64,000 nt of DNA from Scatomorpha merdigallinarum (GTDB lineage Bacteria; Bacillota; Clostridia; Oscillospirales; Oscillospiraceae). The stretch is from NCBI GenBank assembly GCA_018710885.1, contig DVJA01000081.1, forward strand, positions 1-64,000, written 5' to 3'. The position numbers and the translations under genes are program-made. The notes below the pieces were generated by a model. The model made no database searches, was not told the origin of the DNA, and saw only the letters and a list, made by a program, of their open reading frames with translations. Below, piece by piece: positions 1 to 6,601 of this stretch. Positions within the stretch are counted from its first letter, which is position 1; each line of letters begins with the position of its first letter.

Positions 1-356
1 AGGATGTTGTTTATCATGTCGAACACCCACTCCTGACCTTCGGGCAGCTGAATCATGGTCGTGGGCAGGTCAATCACACGCACGATGATGTGCCGCTCCT
101 TGAAGTACCGCAGCTCCTGCATGATATGCTCCTTGCTGCGGCTGAGCCGGTCGAGGGACTTTATGACCAGCGTGTCGCCCTCGCGCAGTATGGTGTTCTT
201 GAGCGCCTGATACCCGGCGCGCTCTAGCGTCACGCCGGTAGCCTTGTCGGTGATAATCTCGCGCTCGTCTATGCCGCAGTCCATCAGCGCCTTTATCTGC
301 CTGTCCAGATGCTGCTCGCGCGTAGACACCCGCGCATAGCCGTAGGTCTTTTTCAT
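1..356 (-). CDS. Serine recombinase / resolvase (C-terminal part cut by window edge)
   Basis: Reading leftward from an ATG at 356-354, the protein opens with MKKTYGYARVST, the resolvase/invertase N-terminal motif with the catalytic serine at residue 11. Further on come the DR/LDRLSRS-type segment (residues about 65-72) and a typical dimer-helix start. A strong Shine-Dalgarno site (AAGGAGG, 362-368) sets this start. At least 118 residues are visible and the frame stays open to the window edge; the DNA-binding tail is outside. It is the only leftward gene in the left part of the element besides the regulator at 3336-3608. Its role is probably dimer resolution or DNA inversion on the element. 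Confidence 0.85.
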   Translation of the reverse strand, partial: MKKTYGYARVSTREQHLDRQIKALMDCGIDEREIITDKATGVTLERAGYQALKNTILREGDTLVIKSLDRLSRSKEHIMQELRYFKERHIIVRVIDLPTTMIQLPEGQEWVFDMINNI

Positions 357-439
357 GCGCCGACCTCCTTGAAAGTGTGCGTAAACGTCGCCTGTGTTTT
401 CGTATATGTCCGCGTGTCACAGTCTGTACTTTACGGACA

Positions 440-577
440 CCGTTTAGCCTGCTTTTTGCTCTAAACGGCAGTGACCATAAAGGTGTACCTTTGCGGAGAC
501 GTTATATTACACTGTGGAAAGGCGGGTTTTGCAACAGAAATCCTGCTTGCCAAACCGGGCGCTGTCTGTTACACTGT
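440..577. repeat. Repeats beside the recombinase gene; possible resolution site
   Basis: Next to the recombinase promoter side there is an inverted repeat, CCGTTTAG (440-447) and CTAAACGG (461-468), and a direct repeat TTACACTGT at 507-515 and 569-577. Resolvase genes usually have their res site, made of several imperfect dyads, directly upstream, so this segment is a candidate. That assignment is inference; no subsite consensus was recognised. Confidence 0.3.
547..575 (+). promoter_or_regulatory. Candidate promoter for the 755-3278 gene run
   Basis: TTGCCA (547-552), a 17-base spacer and TACACT (570-575) form a moderate sigma-A-like promoter. It would start a transcript that passes through the leader terminator at 626-660 before reaching the first gene at 755. 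Confidence 0.35.
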
Positions 578-625
578 TCATATAAGTTTCAGCATCGCGC
601 CGCGCGGTGACAGTCTCACGTTTAC

Positions 626-660
626 AAAGTGCCTGAAGGAATATCCTTTAGGCACTTTTT
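626..660 (+). terminator. Leader terminator/attenuator, copy 1 of 3
   Basis: AAAGTGCCT pairs with AGGCACTTT around an inner AAGGA/TCCTT stem and is followed by a T run. It is preceded by CGTTTAC. The same block, CGTTTNC plus a stem starting AAAGTG, recurs at 5925-5969 and 11867-11902, each time in the leader of a gene run. Because it lies between a promoter and the first gene, attenuation is likelier than plain termination (inference). Confidence 0.6.
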
Positions 661-674
661 GCATATATGGAGCT

Positions 675-752
675 GCGGCTCCCCCTACTCTTTGCTACGG
701 GGAGCCGCGAGGCGTACCCGTTCACATACATACACCAAACGAAAGGGGTACG
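675..752 (+). promoter_or_regulatory. Two leader hairpins; the second covers the ribosome-binding site of 755
   Basis: A perfect 10-bp stem, GCGGCTCCCC (675-684) with GGGGAGCCGC (699-708), is followed by CGTACCC (713-719) paired with GGGTACG (746-752). The second stem contains most of the Shine-Dalgarno run AAAGGGG, two bases before the ATG at 755. If it forms in the mRNA it would hide the ribosome-binding site. Confidence 0.55.
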
Positions 753-754
753 TC

Positions 755-1003
755 ATGTACAAGAAAGAGCTTCGCATCACGGGCACGCCCGTGGGCCGGC
801 TAACACCCGGCGCACGCGCGCTCATAATCGAGGACGGCTTTGCCCGGTTGACCTCCACGGTGCTGGCACTCGAAGAGAGCTCGCCGTTCGAGCTGCGCTT
901 TGAGACACGCAACACACTGTACACGCTGAGCATACCGGCGCGCTCCGCGCCGCCCAGCGCCGACACTATAAGCTTCGCGCCGTATATGGCAGAAAGGGAA
1001 TGA
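755..1003 (+). CDS. Small hypothetical protein (82 aa)
   Basis: The ATG at 755 follows AAAGGGG and is preferred over upstream in-frame codons that lie inside leader hairpins. The 82-residue product has no membrane segment or motif that I recognise; it is rich in alternating hydrophobic and charged residues, like a small beta-rich domain. It is the first gene of a tight rightward run (755-3278) and its stop is directly followed by the ATG at 1005, so it is almost certainly co-transcribed. Function unknown. Confidence 0.6.
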   Translation: MYKKELRITGTPVGRLTPGARALIIEDGFARLTSTVLALEESSPFELRFETRNTLYTLSIPARSAPPSADTISFAPYMAERE

Positions 1004-1004
1004 C

Positions 1005-1373
1005 ATGGAATGGAAGTTAAAACAGGCCCTTTGCCTGAGCTGGCAAGAGACCTCGGAGCTAATATCCAATCAGCTGCATATTGCGCTCGGGCAGGAGATT
1101 CCCTGCAAAGCACGGCTCATGGACGAGGTCTATTGGGCCGTGTTCACTTCTGGGTACGTTTTCACAATCGACGAGCTCGTCGCCCTGCTCACATACGCCG
1201 ACGCAAAGCCGCGCGTCTGCGCCGAGGTGTTTTCCATAGAGGGGGATACGACCAAGTCGCTGCCCTCGGAGCTGGGCTCACTGTTGCTCAAGAAAGCGCT
1301 GCACCTGAATTGGGAGCTTGAATATCCCACGGAAACCGGCTTGTGGCTGCTGGACATCACAATGGATATTTGA
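1005..1373 (+). CDS. Hypothetical protein (122 aa)
   Basis: The gene starts one base after the stop of the preceding gene, with GAAAGGGA as ribosome-binding site inside that gene's end. The 122-residue product is acidic and leucine-rich, with no signal peptide, no long hydrophobic segment and only scattered cysteines. I do not recognise a family. Its place between two genes of the same transcript, and codon use like theirs, support that it is real. Function unknown. Confidence 0.6.
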   Translation: MEWKLKQALCLSWQETSELISNQLHIALGQEIPCKARLMDEVYWAVFTSGYVFTIDELVALLTYADAKPRVCAEVFSIEGDTTKSLPSELGSLLLKKALHLNWELEYPTETGLWLLDITMDI

Positions 1374-1387
1374 TTGGAGGCAAGGCA

Positions 1388-2116
1388 ATGGACGAAGTCA
1401 TAAAAGAAGCCATCAAAGGCTATGGCGCAAAAATCGTGGAGCTGGACGACAGGTTTGAATTTCACTGCACGCAGTGCGGCAAGTGCTGCACGAACCGCGA
1501 GGACATACTGCTCACGCCGCGAGATTTGTTCCGAGCGGCTAAGGAGCTGAACATGGCCGTCAAGGATTTTTTCTCAGAGTACTGCGAGAAGTATATCGGC
1601 GACAACTCACGGCTTCCCGTCATACGCCTGAAGCCACGCGGCACAATACGCCGCTGCTCGCTGTTAGAAAACCGGCGCTGCCGAATACACAAGTCCAAAC
1701 CCGTTATATGCGCCATGTTCCCCGTGGGACGCATGGTTGCAATAGACCAAGAGTCGGGCGATAAAAAGACCGCATATTTGATAAACCCCATAATCTGCGG
1801 CGATAAATCCGAAACGCACACCGTGCGCGGTTGGCTGCTGGAGGGCGGCGTGCCGCTACAAGACGAGTTCTTCTACAAATGGCACGAACAGCTTGGGGAA
1901 ATGCACATGAAGGTCAAGGCCATAGAGAGCATGTGCAGCTCGGAAGTTATGCGTATCATATGGGACTTGATGAGCATCCTGCTGTATTTCAACTACGAGA
2001 TAGCTGAGCCGTTTGACGAGCAGTTCGACTACAATATGCGTCACCTCAACAAAATGCTGGACGGCCTGTTGGCCGGCGAAGGAGTAGACGAAGATGAACG
2101 ACGAGAGGAATCGTGA
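1388..2116 (+). CDS. YkgJ-family cysteine-cluster protein
   Basis: The start ATG at 1388 follows GGAGG. The 242-residue product has CTQCGKCC near residue 29, then further cysteines in a CSLLENRRCRIH stretch and a PVICAMFP stretch; this spacing is that of the YkgJ/UPF0153 family, thought to bind zinc or an iron-sulfur cluster. The N-terminal two-thirds carry the family, while the C-terminal third is helical and acidic and not part of the core. The biochemical role of the family is not established. It overlaps the next gene by 23 bases, indicating translational coupling within the element's left operon. Confidence 0.75.
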   Translation: MDEVIKEAIKGYGAKIVELDDRFEFHCTQCGKCCTNREDILLTPRDLFRAAKELNMAVKDFFSEYCEKYIGDNSRLPVIRLKPRGTIRRCSLLENRRCRIHKSKPVICAMFPVGRMVAIDQESGDKKTAYLINPIICGDKSETHTVRGWLLEGGVPLQDEFFYKWHEQLGEMHMKVKAIESMCSSEVMRIIWDLMSILLYFNYEIAEPFDEQFDYNMRHLNKMLDGLLAGEGVDEDERREES

Positions 2117-2687
2117 CCAGATTGTCCGCAAGGACGCGCGCGGCTGCTTCGTCGAGAGCCTGAGCGACGCTTTCGGTATAGGCAAGGCACACTTCGCCTT
2201 CGCCGCCTACGACATGAAGCGCCCGTCGGGACAACGTCAGACCGACTGCGTACATATCTACATGGACGTCGGTGAACTGCTGGAGCTGTGCCGCGAGGCC
2301 GAGTCAGGAGAACTGCGGGCGATGCTGCGCGAAAAGCGGCAGTCCGGCGAACGCGGCGCAATCTACCAGCACCTCGGCGGCACGCCGGCTGAAAGGCTCG
2401 CTTCGCTGGGACGCGCAAGGCCTGACGGCATGAGCCTCTCGCGCACGTTTCAACTCCTGCCGGGGGCCAAATCCGGCTTCCTGCTCGTAGCGGCCAGCGG
2501 CCCCGGCGAGGAAAACGCCAAGGGCCTCATCGTCCCACGCTTCGGCAACCGACCTGAAAACCATGTGGCGGTGAGCCTCAGCTTCGCGGCCCTCTGCGAG
2601 CTGCTGCTTATGACCAGAACGCACTACCAGGCCTGGCTGACAGCGCAGTATGCGGCAGTGGGAAACAAGGAAGCACAGCGAGTATGA
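2094..2687 (+). CDS. Hypothetical protein (197 aa)
   Basis: The gene begins inside the end of the cysteine-cluster gene and ends in an ATGA overlap with the gene at 2684. The 197-residue product is soluble, of mixed charge, with no motif that I recognise. The middle part (roughly residues 55-110) is rich in arginine and glutamate and probably helical. It is clearly coding because the overlap pattern and codon use match its neighbours. Function unknown. Confidence 0.6.
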   Translation: MNDERNRDQIVRKDARGCFVESLSDAFGIGKAHFAFAAYDMKRPSGQRQTDCVHIYMDVGELLELCREAESGELRAMLREKRQSGERGAIYQHLGGTPAERLASLGRARPDGMSLSRTFQLLPGAKSGFLLVAASGPGEENAKGLIVPRFGNRPENHVAVSLSFAALCELLLMTRTHYQAWLTAQYAAVGNKEAQRV

Positions 2688-3112
2688 CAAACTACAAAGA
2701 AATCATTTCCGACGCCATGAAAAGAGCGGCGGTCAGCAGCCCGGAGAAGATGCGTGAGCGCAAAATAGGCGCGCTGACCGAGATACGGGAGCGCCTGGCG
2801 TATTATGAGCGCCGATGCTACGCAGACGAACTGCTCTGTGCAATAGCTCGGAAGAAAGCGGGCTTCCTGCTCCAGGCTACCACCGTTGGCACCATAAGGG
2901 AAATCCTCAAACCGTCTGTGCCGCATTACGACGGCTTCGAGTTTCACACCGGCAGGTATCACGTTGCGGAGGAGGAACTCATCGGCTGGGGCGAGGCGTC
3001 GTTGCGAGCCCCGCTGACCGGCGCCGGAGCGAGACGCTTCGCCGAGATTTTCGCCGAGATTTACCCTGAGCAGGGCAAGAAGATTTTTAATCCAGGAGGC
3101 AAGAATGATTGA
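2684..3112 (+). CDS. Hypothetical protein (142 aa)
   Basis: ATGA overlap with the preceding stop. The 142-residue product has a basic, helical N-terminal half (many Arg/Lys/Glu) and a more hydrophobic C-terminal half; no membrane segment, signal peptide or known motif is visible. The next small gene begins inside its last codons at 3105. Tight overlaps on both sides show it belongs to the 755-3278 operon. Function unknown. Confidence 0.6.
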   Translation: MTNYKEIISDAMKRAAVSSPEKMRERKIGALTEIRERLAYYERRCYADELLCAIARKKAGFLLQATTVGTIREILKPSVPHYDGFEFHTGRYHVAEEELIGWGEASLRAPLTGAGARRFAEIFAEIYPEQGKKIFNPGGKND

Positions 3113-3278
3113 CCTAATCATAATCGTTGAAAACGGCCGCGTGACAGACGTACTCAGCGACACTGCGGACGAGGTGTCCGTTTTGGTGCTCAACCTCGAT
3201 ACCACCGATTCGATAGAGCAGCGGGCCATAGCGGAATGCCTGGAAAACATACCACCGGCGTATAAAAACGTCTACTAA
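3105..3278 (+). CDS. Small acidic hypothetical protein (57 aa)
   Basis: ATG at 3105 follows CCAGGAGG (3092-3099), a strong ribosome-binding site located within the end of the preceding gene. The 57-residue product is acidic, with an N-terminal run of hydrophobic residues (MIDLIIIVENG) that looks like a beta strand rather than a membrane helix. It is the last gene of the operon, followed at once by a bidirectional terminator. Function unknown; the small size is compensated by the good start signal. Confidence 0.6.
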   Translation: MIDLIIIVENGRVTDVLSDTADEVSVLVLNLDTTDSIEQRAIAECLENIPPAYKNVY

Positions 3279-3300
3279 ATACTTACCAAGCGAAAGCCAA

Positions 3301-3332
3301 AGGCCCGGACGTCTATTTAGACGTCCGGGCCT
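3301..3332. terminator. Bidirectional terminator between convergent genes
   Basis: A perfect 13-bp stem, AGGCCCGGACGTC and its complement, with a 6-base loop. It separates the rightward operon ending at 3278 from the leftward regulator gene ending at 3336. Confidence 0.8.
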
Positions 3333-3335
3333 CTT

Positions 3336-3608
3336 CTATTTCTTTATCTTTAGCTCGTCCGAGTCGCCGACGAGCCAGTCCATGCTCACACCAAGGGCTT
3401 TGGATATTATACGCAGCTCCGCGTCGCAGACGTGGCGCTGGTTCTGCTCGATGCGCGAAATTATGAGCTTGGTCATGTTCTCCTCGCCCATAAGGTTTAT
3501 CTTGCGCGCGAGATCCTCCTGCGTCATCGGCGGCTTTTGCAGAGCACGACCAAGCCGCACCCGGTCAGCGCATAGATTACCCTTTATTATGAATGTGCTT
3601 CTAGCCAT
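3336..3608 (-). CDS. XRE-family transcriptional regulator (90 aa)
   Basis: The 90-residue leftward product contains a Cro/CI-type helix-turn-helix: LGRALQKPPMTQEDLARKIN is the first half, and the ISRIEQNQRHV and ALGVSMDWLVG stretches complete the fold, ending in the usual LVGDSDELKIKK tail. It is divergent from the gene at 3750, with an AT-rich dyad-filled gap between, so it probably controls itself and that gene. Its position between two rightward runs suggests it is a local repressor of the element. Confidence 0.85.
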   Translation of the reverse strand: MARSTFIIKGNLCADRVRLGRALQKPPMTQEDLARKINLMGEENMTKLIISRIEQNQRHVCDAELRIISKALGVSMDWLVGDSDELKIKK

Positions 3609-3670
3609 GGCCTCACCTCTTTGCAGCTATATTAAAGATTATTTCTCTTTTTTATAGATTTTATCTTTAA

Positions 3671-3720
3671 TTTAGATATAAGTCAAAATATAATAGATAT
3701 TGAATATCTATATTAGATAT
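3671..3720. promoter_or_regulatory. AT-rich operator region with AGATAT dyads
   Basis: Between the divergent regulator (start 3608) and the gene at 3750 the sequence drops to very high AT and holds repeated half-sites: TTTAGATATA (3671-3680), AGATAT (3695-3700) facing ATATCT (3704-3709), and AGATAT again at 3715-3720. This is the expected binding site for the XRE regulator; the assignment is inference from position. Confidence 0.55.
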
Positions 3721-3749
3721 TAATTCAGCTTTTCATGGGGTGATTTCAA

Positions 3750-4205
3750 ATGGGCCTGACGTGTATGTTTTGCGGTCACGCCGATGCGCCGCCTTTCGTG
3801 GGAGACGCCCTTGAACGCGCTGTCGCAGACCTCATAAATGTCCGTGCCGTCCAGATGTTCTACATCGGGCATCAGGGGAACTTTGACAGGATGGCGCTCA
3901 TCGTCATGCGAAAGATGCAGAAGGCTTTCCCGGATATTGCCTACGCAGTAGTGCTCGCATATATGCAGGGAAAAGTCCCGACGTTTGAATCAGATACGCC
4001 GACCATGTACCCGGAAGGGCTGGAATTAGTGCCGAGGAAATTCGCCATTTCACACAGGAACCGATGGATGACGGCAAATTCGGATATAGCTGTGGCCTAC
4101 GTCAACCGCGGGTACGGCGGTGCAGCTCAGACGATTGTATACGCCAGACGATGCGGTCTTGAAATAATTAACCTGGCAGACCGTCAGATGTACGAAAACG
4201 ATTAG
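3750..4205 (+). CDS. SLOG-superfamily (DUF1273-like) protein
   Basis: The 151-residue product starts MGLTCMFCGHADAPP and continues with an FYIGHQGNFDRMAL stretch, then a VVLAYMQGKVP stretch; these match the small Rossmann-like DUF1273/SLOG proteins common on Firmicutes phages and elements (typical pattern: FFGHRDAP, then VGHQGxFD, then VLAY). SLOG proteins are thought to bind or process nucleotide-type ligands; no reaction is assigned for this subgroup. It stands alone between the divergent regulator and a gene with its own promoter at 4232, so it is probably under the XRE repressor. Confidence 0.7.
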   Translation: MGLTCMFCGHADAPPFVGDALERAVADLINVRAVQMFYIGHQGNFDRMALIVMRKMQKAFPDIAYAVVLAYMQGKVPTFESDTPTMYPEGLELVPRKFAISHRNRWMTANSDIAVAYVNRGYGGAAQTIVYARRCGLEIINLADRQMYEND

Positions 4206-4231
4206 CGCATAAAATGGCAGTACCTGCGCCG

Positions 4232-4265
4232 ATGACGTGGAAATGGCGGCGTAGTATAATACTAC
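4232..4265 (+). promoter_or_regulatory. Promoter with palindromic operator over the -10 box
   Basis: ATGACG (4232-4237), a 17-base spacer and a perfect TATAAT (4255-4260). The -10 box sits in the centre of the 15-base dyad GTAGTATAATACTAC (4251-4265), so a protein bound there would exclude RNA polymerase. A short CCTCTC/GAGAGG pairing further down (about 4271-4316) also touches the ribosome-binding site of 4329. Confidence 0.6.
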
Positions 4266-4328
4266 CATCACCTCTCAGGCAGTTGGACGGCTTTCAGGCC
4301 GGAATAATGACGAGAGGAGCTGTTAAAC

Positions 4329-4640
4329 ATGAAGTATTGTCCATACTGCGGCGCGGAGATTGCCGCCAGAAACTCGAGCTACTGCGCTGAATGCGGGAGA
4401 GAGCTTATGTTCGCGCAGCCGGAGCACAGAGGCGCAACCCAGCAAAAGAAAAAGAAGAAAAAATCCAAGCCTGCCCCTGAACGCGAGGACTACGACGGCT
4501 ACTATGACGACGTGCTGCCCGAGGATGCAGACACACAGCGCGGAGGCGTGGACAAAGGCCTCGTAAAGCGCATATTGCTGCTGACGCTCATGGTAGCCGT
4601 CGTAATTGCCGGCTGCGTTGTTGCGCTGTACCTGTTGTAA
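4329..4640 (+). CDS. Zinc-ribbon membrane protein (103 aa)
   Basis: The product begins MKYCPYCGAEI and has a second CAECG pair about 15 residues later, a zinc ribbon. A lysine-rich stretch (KKKKKKSKP) and an acidic linker follow, and one hydrophobic helix ends the protein (about residues 83-103, IAGCVVALYLL at the very end). It is therefore a tail-anchored protein with a cytoplasmic zinc ribbon. Such small proteins are common and of unknown function. It has its own promoter at 4232-4260, and its stop codon is part of the -35 box of the next gene. Confidence 0.7.
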   Translation: MKYCPYCGAEIAARNSSYCAECGRELMFAQPEHRGATQQKKKKKKSKPAPEREDYDGYYDDVLPEDADTQRGGVDKGLVKRILLLTLMVAVVIAGCVVALYLL

Positions 4641-4691
4641 AATCTCCGCCTGCTTCGTGTAATAAGGCAAACGCACGAACGAGGTGGAGAT
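4635..4691 (+). promoter_or_regulatory. Promoter with long inverted repeat reaching the start codon of 4692
   Basis: TTGTAA (4635-4640), 17-base spacer, TGTAAT (4658-4663). The spacer and -10 carry the left arm of an 18-base inverted repeat (4642-4659) whose right arm (4674-4691) holds the ribosome-binding site GAGGTGGAG and ends at the ATG; 15 of 18 positions pair. The parM gene has the same promoter words and the same layout at 25896-25949. It could be a DNA operator around the -10 box or, for longer transcripts, an RNA hairpin. Confidence 0.6.
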
Positions 4692-5252
4692 ATGAAGTAC
4701 ATTTCCAAGGGATATGTGGTCGAGGGCTCGACCGAGCATATCATGCGCGTCTCGCATTTTGGGCGGGAGTTTCAGCTCACTGGCGTGAAGGCCGCGCTTT
4801 GGCTCAACGGTCACGGGCGCTTCGACGCCATTGACGAGACGAACAACATATACCGCCGCGAGCTGGAGCGCCTGCGCCGCATGGGGCTCATTGAGCCGGT
4901 GGAATCCGACGACGCGGGAGAATACCGCGCGCTGACGCGGTGCATCATAGTCCCGACGGTGAAAGAGCGCGTGTTCCTGAGCCGGGACGAGAAGTTCATG
5001 CTCGCGTGGCTGCGCGGCGCCGGGCTGCACCTGACAATGGCCGAGCTGGTGTTCCTCTGCGAGCACGGCGTCAAGCCGTCGCCGGAGCTGCTCGGCGATG
5101 GCAACGCCCAGGCGCTGACCGAGCGCATCTACACGCCCGAGACCATACAGGACAACGCGCTTGAAAAGCTCATGGAGCGCGCCGGGCGCCGGGACGAGGC
5201 GGTGAAGGCCGTCATGTCCCTGCTTCGGAAGAAGCTCGCGGTGCTGCTGTGA
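4692..5252 (+). CDS. Hypothetical protein (186 aa), possibly winged-helix-like
   Basis: Soluble 186-residue protein. The segment around residues 35-75 (ALWLNGHGRFD, then RELERLRRMGLIEPVE) resembles a winged helix in which a gene product decides a short residue pattern by local fold, but this is a weak impression. The rest is helical and charged. It opens a three-gene overlapping run (4692, 5249, 5697) under the promoter/operator at 4635. No confident family; a DNA-binding role is only a guess. Confidence 0.6.
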   Translation: MKYISKGYVVEGSTEHIMRVSHFGREFQLTGVKAALWLNGHGRFDAIDETNNIYRRELERLRRMGLIEPVESDDAGEYRALTRCIIVPTVKERVFLSRDEKFMLAWLRGAGLHLTMAELVFLCEHGVKPSPELLGDGNAQALTERIYTPETIQDNALEKLMERAGRRDEAVKAVMSLLRKKLAVLL

Positions 5253-5716
5253 AGGCGCGTTTTCTGTCATTGCCGGGCGCGCTGCAGGCGCAAATACTGC
5301 GCCGCGCGGCGGCATGCGCATCGAGCCTTGCTCTGTTTGCGCTCGCGCTCATTGTGTATGGCGACCTCTGGCTGTGTTTGTCATTTGCGGCCTTTGCCGC
5401 CGTGTTCGCGGCTATGACGGCGCTGCTGCTACGTCGCTGCCTGTCGGGGCAGTATGTAGCGGTCAGTGGTGTATGCCTGTCCGTCGAGCGCACCGTGCTG
5501 CGGAGGCGCGTGAAGTCCCTGGACGTTTTGGCACCGCCGCACACGGTGAAGTGCCTTGTGCGCGGCAGGCTCAGCGGCATTGCCGTCGGCGACACGGTCA
5601 CGCTGTATATTGCAGCGAGCGCGCCGGTCTATGAGCGCGGCGGCTGCCTGCTCCTTGACGGCTGCATGGCGATTGAATTTACGAAGGGGTGTTCAAATGG
5701 AGAACATGACAAATGA
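5249..5716 (+). CDS. Small membrane protein (155 aa)
   Basis: Starts at a GTG that overlaps the previous stop (GTGA). The first 60 residues hold two hydrophobic helices (SSLALFALALIVYGDLW, then FAAVFAAMTALLL), followed by a soluble region with beta-strand character containing VKSLDVL and a VGDTVTLYIAAS stretch. It looks like a two-helix membrane anchor with a small cytoplasmic or external beta domain. It overlaps the next gene by 20 bases. Function unknown. Confidence 0.6.
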   Translation: MKARFLSLPGALQAQILRRAAACASSLALFALALIVYGDLWLCLSFAAFAAVFAAMTALLLRRCLSGQYVAVSGVCLSVERTVLRRRVKSLDVLAPPHTVKCLVRGRLSGIAVGDTVTLYIAASAPVYERGGCLLLDGCMAIEFTKGCSNGEHDK

Positions 5717-5855
5717 GCTTCTGGCCCTGTGCGACGAAGTGCGGGAGCTTATTGCGTGTCAGACCGGACCGGACGGAAAGTGCCGCTTCGACGCGCAGAA
5801 GGTACGCATCGCGCTTGAGCTGGCGAAGCTGGAGCTTGAAAAACACATGGATTGA
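5697..5855 (+). CDS. Small hypothetical protein (52 aa)
   Basis: ATG at 5697 follows GAAGGGG (5683-5689) and lies in the last codons of the membrane-protein gene. The 52-residue product is almost entirely predicted helix with leucine/glutamate heptad character (LLALCDEVRELIACQ, then LELAKLELEKHMD) and could form a coiled coil. It ends inside the -35 box of the ssb promoter. Function unknown; probably translated by coupling. Confidence 0.55.
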   Translation: MENMTNELLALCDEVRELIACQTGPDGKCRFDAQKVRIALELAKLELEKHMD

Positions 5856-5880
5856 CGGCGTCTGAAACAGATGATATAAT
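5852..5880 (+). promoter_or_regulatory. Strong promoter of the ssb leader
   Basis: TTGACG (5852-5857), 17-base spacer, TATAAT (5875-5880). Near-consensus sigma-A promoter. It is followed by a 155-base leader that contains an intrinsic terminator before the ssb start. Confidence 0.75.
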
Positions 5881-5931
5881 CTAACCACATCAGTTTCACG
5901 CGCCCCGAGGGGTTCACAGTTACTGCGTTTC

Positions 5932-5969
5932 AAAGTGTCAATGAACTTGTTGTTCATTGGCACTTTTTT
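5932..5969 (+). terminator. Leader terminator/attenuator, copy 2 of 3
   Basis: AAAGTGTCAATGAA (5932-5945) pairs over its full length (one G-T pair) with TTCATTGGCACTTT (5953-5966), followed by T residues. It is preceded by GCGTTTC, matching the other copies. It stands between the promoter at 5852 and ssb at 6043, so it should limit read-through unless an antiterminating event occurs. Confidence 0.65.
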
Positions 5970-6042
5970 CGTTTCCGGTTTCTGCCCCTCAGGGGTTGAA
6001 ATATATCTTATGCACGGCGCTGCCGTGAGAAAGGAGAACGCA

Positions 6043-6519
6043 ATGTTCAAAGTAATCGCCACCGATGCCGTCGTGTCCAAGGGGTACGATAACACGCCCG
6101 CGCTGAAATTCTCAGATCGCGGGGACAGCGTCCGATTCCGGATAGGCAAAAAGGTCTACGACACACGGGCAAAGGACAACCACCGCTGGGTCAATCTCTC
6201 CGTCAAGGCCTTCGGGCCAGTCTGCGAGCGCATCCGCAAGATGCAGCTGCGCGACGGCTCGTTCGTCAACATCCTCGGTCGCCTGGACGAGGATACATGG
6301 GAGGACTCGACCACACACGAAAAGCGCAGCGCCATTGTGGTCATACTCGACGAGATCGAGTACTGCTCCGGCGGCGCAAACTCCAGACAGCAGCGCGAGC
6401 AGCAGGCTCCGAGTCCTGCACCCTACGCTGCCACACCCGCACCGGCTCAGCCTCAGCCCGGCGACGGCTTTGAGGGCTTCGAGCCCTTCGGCGGGGCAAA
6501 CGCATTCTTCGACGACTGA
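6043..6519 (+). CDS. Single-stranded DNA-binding protein-like
   Basis: The ATG at 6043 follows AAAGGAG; earlier in-frame codons fall in the leader terminator. The 158-residue product has an OB-fold pattern (FKVIATDAVV, then VRFRIGKKV, VNLSVKAFG and a VNILGRLDEDTW stretch), then a proline/glutamine-rich linker and an acidic tail ending NAFFDD. SSB proteins use such a tail to recruit repair and replication partners; the usual ending is DDDIPF, so the tail is a variant. It would protect single-stranded DNA during replication or transfer of the element. Confidence 0.75.
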   Translation: MFKVIATDAVVSKGYDNTPALKFSDRGDSVRFRIGKKVYDTRAKDNHRWVNLSVKAFGPVCERIRKMQLRDGSFVNILGRLDEDTWEDSTTHEKRSAIVVILDEIEYCSGGANSRQQREQQAPSPAPYAATPAPAQPQPGDGFEGFEPFGGANAFFDD

Positions 6520-6536
6520 ACAAACGCATCACGCGC

Positions 6537-6578
6537 AAAAGGGCGCACATGGTTTACCTGACCGTGTGCGCCCTTTTT
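6537..6578 (+). terminator. Terminator after ssb
   Basis: AAAAGGGCGCACA pairs with TGTGCGCCCTTTT, with a T run. It lies between ssb (stop 6519) and the next gene at 6602, so the downstream genes either depend on read-through or on their own weak start. Confidence 0.75.
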
Positions 6579-6601
6579 CATTTGCGCAGAAAGGGGAAAT
6601 T

